The notes beneath the pieces were generated by a model. The model ran no database searches. It saw only the letters and a list, made by a program, of their open reading frames with translations, and was not told the origin of the DNA. Shown piece by piece: positions 31,223 to 35,631 of a stretch of DNA of 35,631 nt. A program made the position numbers and the translations under genes. The DNA lies in contig DLAL01000004.1 of assembly GCA_002493945.1 (NCBI GenBank), positions 1-35,631 of the forward strand, given 5' to 3'. The first letter of the stretch is position 1. Every line of letters begins with the position of its first letter. This DNA comes from Porphyromonadaceae bacterium UBA7048 (lineage in GTDB: Bacteria > Bacteroidota > Bacteroidia > Bacteroidales > Muribaculaceae).

Positions 31223-32455
31223 ATGGCATCAATAAAAGTAAAATTCAGGCCTTCGGAAGTAGCAGGACGCGAAGGCTCCCTCTACTATCAGATTATCCAT
31301 GAGCGTAAAGTGCGACAGCTGCTTTCAGACCTGCACATTTTCCCTTCGGAATGGGATGAACGACGGGCGACGGTCCGTGTCGCCGGCAGCGACCGGAGGC
31401 AGACCGTGCTCGGCATCCGCGAGCACATACACCGTGACACGGAGCGCCTCATCAAAATCTGCGGAAAACTGGACCGGCGCGGAGTGCCGTACACGGCTGA
31501 CGACATCATCGAGGAATTTAACCGCTACGCCAGCGAATGCTCCCTCTGCAACTTCATGGAGCATCTCATATCCAGACTCCGGCAGAACGGCAAGATACGG
31601 ACATCGGAGACCTACAAGGCCACGCTGAACAGTTTCAGAAAATTTCTGGCCGACCGCTCCGAAGGAAGTTGCGGACAAGCGGCCGACGACATTATGCTCG
31701 ACTCGATAAGCTCCGAGACAATGGAGGCATACGAAGCATGGCACAGAGCGCGAGGAGTGGCGCCCAACACCATATCGTTCTATACACGCATCCTCAGAGC
31801 GGTGTACAACCGTGCTGTCGAAAACGACACCATCGGCGACCGAAATCCCTTCAGACACGTATACACCGGAGTCGACAAGACCGTCAAACGCGCCCTGCCA
31901 CTGGACATCATCAGGAAAATCAAGTCGCTCGACCTGGCATCCGAACCGGCGCTTGACTACGCCCGCGACATGTTTCTCATGAGTTTCTACCTGCGCGGAA
32001 TGAGCTTCATCGACATGGCGTTTCTGAAAAAAAGCGACCTGCGAAACGGCTATGTGGTATACCGGCGACGCAAGACAGGCCAGCAGCTCACCATAGCATG
32101 GACCAAGGAAATGCAGTTCATTCTGGACAAATATCCCGAAAACCTCAGCGACTACATGCTGCCCATCATTCGCCACCACAGCTCTAATGAGCGGAGCACC
32201 TACCGGAACGCGGCATACAACATTAACCACAATCTCAAGAAGATAGCGTCGATGGTGGGTGTGACCATACCGCTGACGCTCTATGTGGCGCGTCACAGCT
32301 GGGCCTCGGCAGCGAAAGCCAAGGGAATACCGCTCAGTGTCATCAGCGAAGGTATGGGACACGACTCCGAAGCAACAACCCGCATCTACCTTGCCAGCCT
32401 CGATACGTCGGTGGTAGACCACGCCAACTCCATAATACTCAAGTCCCTCAGATAA
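31223..32455 (+). CDS. Solitary tyrosine recombinase (Bacteroides-type integrase)
   Basis: This 410-residue site-specific recombinase has an arm-type N-terminus (MASIKVKFRPSEVAGREG), a SAM-like core-binding domain (about 105-200) and a catalytic domain. Catalytic residues seen are Arg in FYLRGMSFIDMAF, Lys in RRRKTGQQL, Arg in YVARHSWAS, His in GMGHDSE and Tyr in TRIYLAS. The usual HxxR histidine is Tyr here, which I recall as common in this Bacteroidota subfamily. The ATG at 31223 matches family N-termini better than one at 31025. No other mobile-element genes or clear att repeats surround it, so it may be a DNA-inversion enzyme or a relic. Confidence 0.9.
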   Translation: MASIKVKFRPSEVAGREGSLYYQIIHERKVRQLLSDLHIFPSEWDERRATVRVAGSDRRQTVLGIREHIHRDTERLIKICGKLDRRGVPYTADDIIEEFNRYASECSLCNFMEHLISRLRQNGKIRTSETYKATLNSFRKFLADRSEGSCGQAADDIMLDSISSETMEAYEAWHRARGVAPNTISFYTRILRAVYNRAVENDTIGDRNPFRHVYTGVDKTVKRALPLDIIRKIKSLDLASEPALDYARDMFLMSFYLRGMSFIDMAFLKKSDLRNGYVVYRRRKTGQQLTIAWTKEMQFILDKYPENLSDYMLPIIRHHSSNERSTYRNAAYNINHNLKKIASMVGVTIPLTLYVARHSWASAAKAKGIPLSVISEGMGHDSEATTRIYLASLDTSVVDHANSIILKSLR

Positions 32456-32527
32456 GTACGCAACAATTCAGACGACAGCGCGTTTATTCTGTATGAAAGA
32501 TTCGTCAAATCACATTATGTATTCCAT

Positions 32528-34522
32528 ATGACAGACATCTGCAAACGCTGGAAAGAAACGTTGCGCTCACAGACAAGCGCGGCAGGACTCCTCATCGCCA
32601 TCGGCATAGTCTTCGGCGACATAGGCACGTCGCCGCTCTATGTGATGAAAGCCATACTGCACGTCAATCCGTCCTACGACAACGACTATATCCTGGGGGC
32701 CGTGTCGTGCGTCATCTGGACGCTCACGCTCCAGACCACGGTAAAATATGTCATGATAGCCCTCCGTGCCGACAACAGCGGCGAAGGCGGCATCATGGCT
32801 CTGTTCTCGCTCGTCAAGCGGTCATATTCTCGTAAGTGGCTCTTCTTCATAGCGGCGGCAGGGTCGAGCGCCATGCTCGCCGACGGCATCATCACTCCGG
32901 CCATGACTGTGACATCGGCCGTCGAGGGACTGCGGTCGCTTTATCCGCATACACCGACAGTGCCTATCGTCATAGCCATCATCACGGCTGTATTCTTCGT
33001 GCAGCGGTCGGGGACATCGAAAATAGGACGGTTCTTCGGGCCGGTGATGCTGCTGTGGTTCGTCATGCTCGGCGTGACGGGCCTGATGAACATAGGGGCC
33101 GACCTGTCGGTGCTGAAGGCCTTCAATCCGTACTACGCCGTCCGCATGGTGGCCGGCAATCCCGAGTGGATGTTCGTCCTCGGAGCCGTGTTCCTGTGCA
33201 CCACGGGAGCCGAGGCGCTCTACTCCGACCTCGGTCACTGCGGACGCTACAACATCACCGTCAGCTGGCTCTTCGTGAAGGTCATGCTCATCATCAACTA
33301 TCTCGGACAAGGCGCATGGATTCTGTCAGGCGGTCCGGGGGCGGCAGACGGAGTAAATCCGTTCTATGCCATGATGCCGCACGGATTCCTCGGCGCAGGC
33401 ATCATCATAGCCACCGTGGCCGCCATCATAGCGAGTCAGGCCCTCATCACGGGCGTGTTCACACTGATAAGCGAAGCCATAAACCTCGATTTCTGGCCGC
33501 GCATGCAGATCAACCACACGGGCGACATCAAGGGGCAGATGTACGTGCCGGCCATCAACCTCTTCCTCTACGCCGGATGCGTGACCACGGTGATGCTCTT
33601 CAGGTCGTCCGACCACATGGAGGCAGCCTACGGACTGGCCATCACAGCCACCATGCTCTGCACCACCCTGCTGCTGTGGCGCTACATGATGAACCGCCGC
33701 GTCCGCGCATGGATAGCATGGACCTTCCTGATAGCCTTCTGCCTAATCGAGGGACTGTTCCTGGTGGCCAATCTGTCGAAATTCGTCTACGGCGGCTGGT
33801 TCACCGTCATCATAGCGTGCGTGCTGTGCTCGGTGATGCTGCTGTGGCACAAAGGCCGCGCCTTCCATCTGCGCCACATCGACTACAAAGACTTCCGCGA
33901 CTACGTCGACATCATCTCCGACATACGGAGCGACAAATCAATTCCCCAGTATGCCTCCAATGTGGTCTACGTGAGCTTCGCGCCGCGCCCCGGCATGGTG
34001 GAGAGCAAACTGCTCTACTCCATCATCAACAAGCATCCCAAGCGCGCCGACCACTACTGGATACTCCGCATGGAGTACTCCGACGAGCCTGACACGCTCG
34101 ACTACTCCGTCGATATGATGGTCCCTGACGCCATATTCCTGGTATCGGTCAGAATCGGCTTCAAGGTGCAGCCGCGCATCAACGTCTTCCTCCGGCAGAT
34201 AGTCGAGGACCTGACGGAGAGCGGCGACCTGTCGCTGACCAGCACCTACCCCTCCATGCGGCGGCGCGGCATCCCTGGCGACTTCCGCTTCGTGCTGATA
34301 CGGCGCGTGTTCTCGCCCTCGAGCAGCTGCAAGGCATATGAGCGCCGCATACTGACCATGTACGAAATGATGCGTCGCGTGGCCGTATCGACCGAGCAGA
34401 CCCTCGGACTCGACACGAGCACCGTCAGCGTCGAGACCGTGCCGCTGATCATCGAGACACGTCAGACCGAACGCATCCGGAAGAGGACCGGCAGCGGCGA
34501 CGGCGCGGTCACTCCCCGATGA
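32528..34522 (+). CDS. kup: Kup-family potassium uptake transporter
   Basis: This 664-residue inner-membrane K+/H+ symporter of the KUP/HAK/KT family has the signature GIVFGDIGTSPLYV at about residues 26-39. It also has the conserved NSGEGGIMAL segment, LADGIITPAMTV, TGAEALYSDLGHCG and GQGAWIL. About twelve helices fill residues 20-445. A cytoplasmic C-terminal domain (from about 460) follows, including YVSFAPRPGMVESKLLYSI and the conserved FVLIRRVFSP segment. Length and motifs are complete. It appears monocistronic. The stop overlaps the convergent yjbQ end by 14 bases. Confidence 0.95.
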   Translation: MTDICKRWKETLRSQTSAAGLLIAIGIVFGDIGTSPLYVMKAILHVNPSYDNDYILGAVSCVIWTLTLQTTVKYVMIALRADNSGEGGIMALFSLVKRSYSRKWLFFIAAAGSSAMLADGIITPAMTVTSAVEGLRSLYPHTPTVPIVIAIITAVFFVQRSGTSKIGRFFGPVMLLWFVMLGVTGLMNIGADLSVLKAFNPYYAVRMVAGNPEWMFVLGAVFLCTTGAEALYSDLGHCGRYNITVSWLFVKVMLIINYLGQGAWILSGGPGAADGVNPFYAMMPHGFLGAGIIIATVAAIIASQALITGVFTLISEAINLDFWPRMQINHTGDIKGQMYVPAINLFLYAGCVTTVMLFRSSDHMEAAYGLAITATMLCTTLLLWRYMMNRRVRAWIAWTFLIAFCLIEGLFLVANLSKFVYGGWFTVIIACVLCSVMLLWHKGRAFHLRHIDYKDFRDYVDIISDIRSDKSIPQYASNVVYVSFAPRPGMVESKLLYSIINKHPKRADHYWILRMEYSDEPDTLDYSVDMMVPDAIFLVSVRIGFKVQPRINVFLRQIVEDLTESGDLSLTSTYPSMRRRGIPGDFRFVLIRRVFSPSSSCKAYERRILTMYEMMRRVAVSTEQTLGLDTSTVSVETVPLIIETRQTERIRKRTGSGDGAVTPR

Positions 34523-34922
34523 GGGTGGCGACAATCCTGCGCGGCCCTCCGCTGTCGCGGAACTCGCACAGATAGATGCCCTGCCACGTGCCGAGGTTGA
34601 GCCGTCCGTCAGTGACGGGCAGCGTCAGCGTCGAACCGACGATGACGGACTTGGCATGCGAGGGCATGTCGTCGGGTCCTTCGTCGGTGTGCAGATAGTA
34701 CGGCGCGTTCTCGGGGACAAGGCGGTCGAAGATGGCGCGCAGGTCGTGGCGCACGTCGGGGTCGGCGTTTTCGTTGAGGGCGAGGGCGGCCGACGTGTGC
34801 TTTATCATCAGATGAAGCAGCCCGCGCTGCGGAAGCGCCGGGAGGGCGCGCAGGACCTCCGGCGTGACCAGGTGTATGCCGCGCGGAAAGGGGCGCAGCG
34901 TGAATTCAGTCTGTGTAATCAT
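34509..34922 (-). CDS. yjbQ: YjbQ family protein (UPF0047)
   Basis: This 137-residue protein belongs to the YjbQ/UPF0047 family, some members of which have weak thiamine-phosphate-synthase-like activity; the real role is unsettled. Conserved motifs are IKHTSAALALNENADPDVRHDL (metal/active-site region) and LNLGTWQGIYLCEFRD. SHAKSVIVGSTLTLPV lies between them. The ATG at 34922 gives the standard MITQTEFTLRPFPRG N-terminus. It overlaps the 3' end of the SIMPL gene by 17 bases, so the two are probably co-transcribed. Confidence 0.9.
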   Translation of the reverse strand: MITQTEFTLRPFPRGIHLVTPEVLRALPALPQRGLLHLMIKHTSAALALNENADPDVRHDLRAIFDRLVPENAPYYLHTDEGPDDMPSHAKSVIVGSTLTLPVTDGRLNLGTWQGIYLCEFRDSGGPRRIVATLIGE

Positions 34923-35604
34923 CAGTATTCTTTTTCTCAAAACTGTAACGTACCCTGACACTGTAGCGGCGCACTATGCGGCGCATGTTCTCCATGCCGG
35001 CACCGCTGTCGAAGGCCACGTTGCTGAACGACGGCGTCTCGTAGTAGTTCGGGCCGTTCTCCACTATTTCCTGAATCATGGCCAGCGAGAGACCTTCGTT
35101 GGCTGCGATGAACCCGGCCTTGTCGCGTGCGGCGTCGAGGGCGGCCTTCAGGCCCTGACGGTTATAGCGCTCGATGTCGGTGTTGTCGATGCGTGTGATG
35201 TTGAAACTCGTGATGCCGCGGCGGTCGAGGCTCTCGGAGATGTGCTCTATCTGCGCGAAGTCGGAGACCGTGGCCGACAGGCGCTTGGCCATCAGAATAC
35301 GGTCGGACACGCCGCGGTCGCGGTAATTGCCCATATCGGCCACCACTACAAGCGAATCGGCGACACCGGCCGACTTCAGGGTGCGGCGCACGCCCTTCTC
35401 TATCTCTGACAGGCGGACGATGGTGCTGTCGCCCTTTGACGACGGCTTATAGTACTCCTCCATGCCGATCTCGATGGTGATGCGGTCAGGGACGATATTG
35501 ACTGTGGCCGAACCGGTCACTTCGATGTAGGGCTCAAGGGCTGCGGCTGCGGCCGGAGCCAGAACAAACATGGCGGCAGCCAGCAGTCTGACGAATGTCT
35601 TCAT
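34906..35604 (-). CDS. SIMPL-domain (DUF541) secreted protein
   Basis: This is a 232-residue exported protein with a signal peptide (MKTFVRLLAAAMFVLAPAAA). The SIMPL domain begins with the typical IEVTGSATVNIVPDRITIEIG and continues through RLSATVSDFAQIEHISESL, ALDAARDKAGFIA and a C-terminal RRYSVRVRYSFE. Relatives form periplasmic or outer-membrane-associated oligomers with stress-related roles; the biochemical function is unclear. Its upstream region shares an 18-base leader string with the flavin reductase gene. It is the first gene of a pair with yjbQ. Confidence 0.88.
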   Translation of the reverse strand: MKTFVRLLAAAMFVLAPAAAAALEPYIEVTGSATVNIVPDRITIEIGMEEYYKPSSKGDSTIVRLSEIEKGVRRTLKSAGVADSLVVVADMGNYRDRGVSDRILMAKRLSATVSDFAQIEHISESLDRRGITSFNITRIDNTDIERYNRQGLKAALDAARDKAGFIAANEGLSLAMIQEIVENGPNYYETPSFSNVAFDSGAGMENMRRIVRRYSVRVRYSFEKKNTDDYTD

Positions 35605-35613
35605 TTCAGTTAA

Positions 35614-35631
35614 GTAACTCTTAAAAATTAG
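35614..35631 (-). promoter_or_regulatory. Shared leader string upstream of the SIMPL gene
   Basis: The minus strand reads CTAATTTTTAAGAGTTAC, identical to 25863-25880. It ends nine bases before the SIMPL ATG at 35604 and is cut by the window edge, so the match may be longer. Confidence 0.5.

Noticed and set aside
31325..32422. 365-codon minus-strand frame
   Set aside because: It is antisense to the recombinase, whose catalytic residues are all in place; no homology pattern was seen.
31072..32527. Integrative element bounded by att sites around the recombinase
   Set aside because: No direct repeats at the edges and no accompanying mobility genes were visible in the window.
32836..34092. Second 418-codon plus-strand frame
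   Set aside because: It overlaps kup in another frame and has extreme His/Arg content; kup carries all family motifs.
1..35631. tRNA, rRNA or CRISPR features
   Set aside because: No T-loop-like GGTTCRA context with a matching acceptor stem, no rRNA-like stretch and no regularly spaced repeats were found on reading.

Overview
The window looks like a chromosomal segment from a Bacteroidales bacterium. Several upstream regions carry the Bacteroidota -33 TTTG / -7 TAnnTTTG promoter. Shine-Dalgarno sequences are poor. Phylum-typical families are present (DUF4293, arm-type tyrosine recombinase of the Bacteroides kind, ApbE lipoprotein). The coding regions are GC-rich, which would suit a Muribaculaceae-like gut lineage, but that family-level placement is inference only.

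Layout. 49-1364 (-): a TolC-like outer-membrane efflux gene broken by two frameshifts, behind a leader that may be an attenuator. 1783-7091 (+): peptidyl-dipeptidase dcp, a two-helix membrane protein with a 9-bp tandem repeat, a 727-residue helical-repeat protein and a DUF4293 protein, closed by a strong bidirectional terminator. 7162-7734 (-): a DJ-1/PfpI protein. 7907-8899 (+): ApbE flavin transferase. 9225-11394 (+): an OmpR-type response regulator overlapping its sensor kinase. 11542-14644 (+): ychF, a rhomboid protease and an EEP-family membrane hydrolase. 14759-15124 (+): a chimeric remnant joining a RibD-like reductase N-terminus to an aldo/keto reductase C-terminus. 15341-19527 (+): a type III restriction-modification pair. 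19541-20320 (+): a HAD phosphatase.

20313-25021 (-) is a visibly lower-GC arsenic-resistance operon: arsR, an ArsF-like lipoprotein, an ArsG/CcdA-like membrane protein, a small cysteine-rich thioredoxin-fold protein, a DUF318-type permease, arsC and a second permease. It combines arsenate reduction, arsenic efflux and what looks like a cytoplasm-to-envelope thiol relay, possibly for aromatic arsenicals. It has its own promoter and a candidate ArsR operator.

25222-27038 (+): a hexapeptide acetyltransferase, a flavin reductase-like protein and DNA-3-methyladenine glycosylase I. 27045-31071 (-) is a tightly packed cluster in transcription order: an ECF-like sigma factor, two small unknown proteins, a membrane M48 metallopeptidase, a secreted heptad-repeat protein and an ADP-ribosylglycohydrolase. 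The first four overlap end to end. I consider this sigma/M48 locus and the arsenic redox module the best candidates for poorly described systems. 31223-32455 (+) is a solitary tyrosine recombinase, 32528-34522 (+) a Kup potassium transporter, and 34509-35604 (-) a YjbQ-family protein and a SIMPL-domain secreted protein.

No rRNA, convincing tRNA, CRISPR array or insertion sequence was seen.
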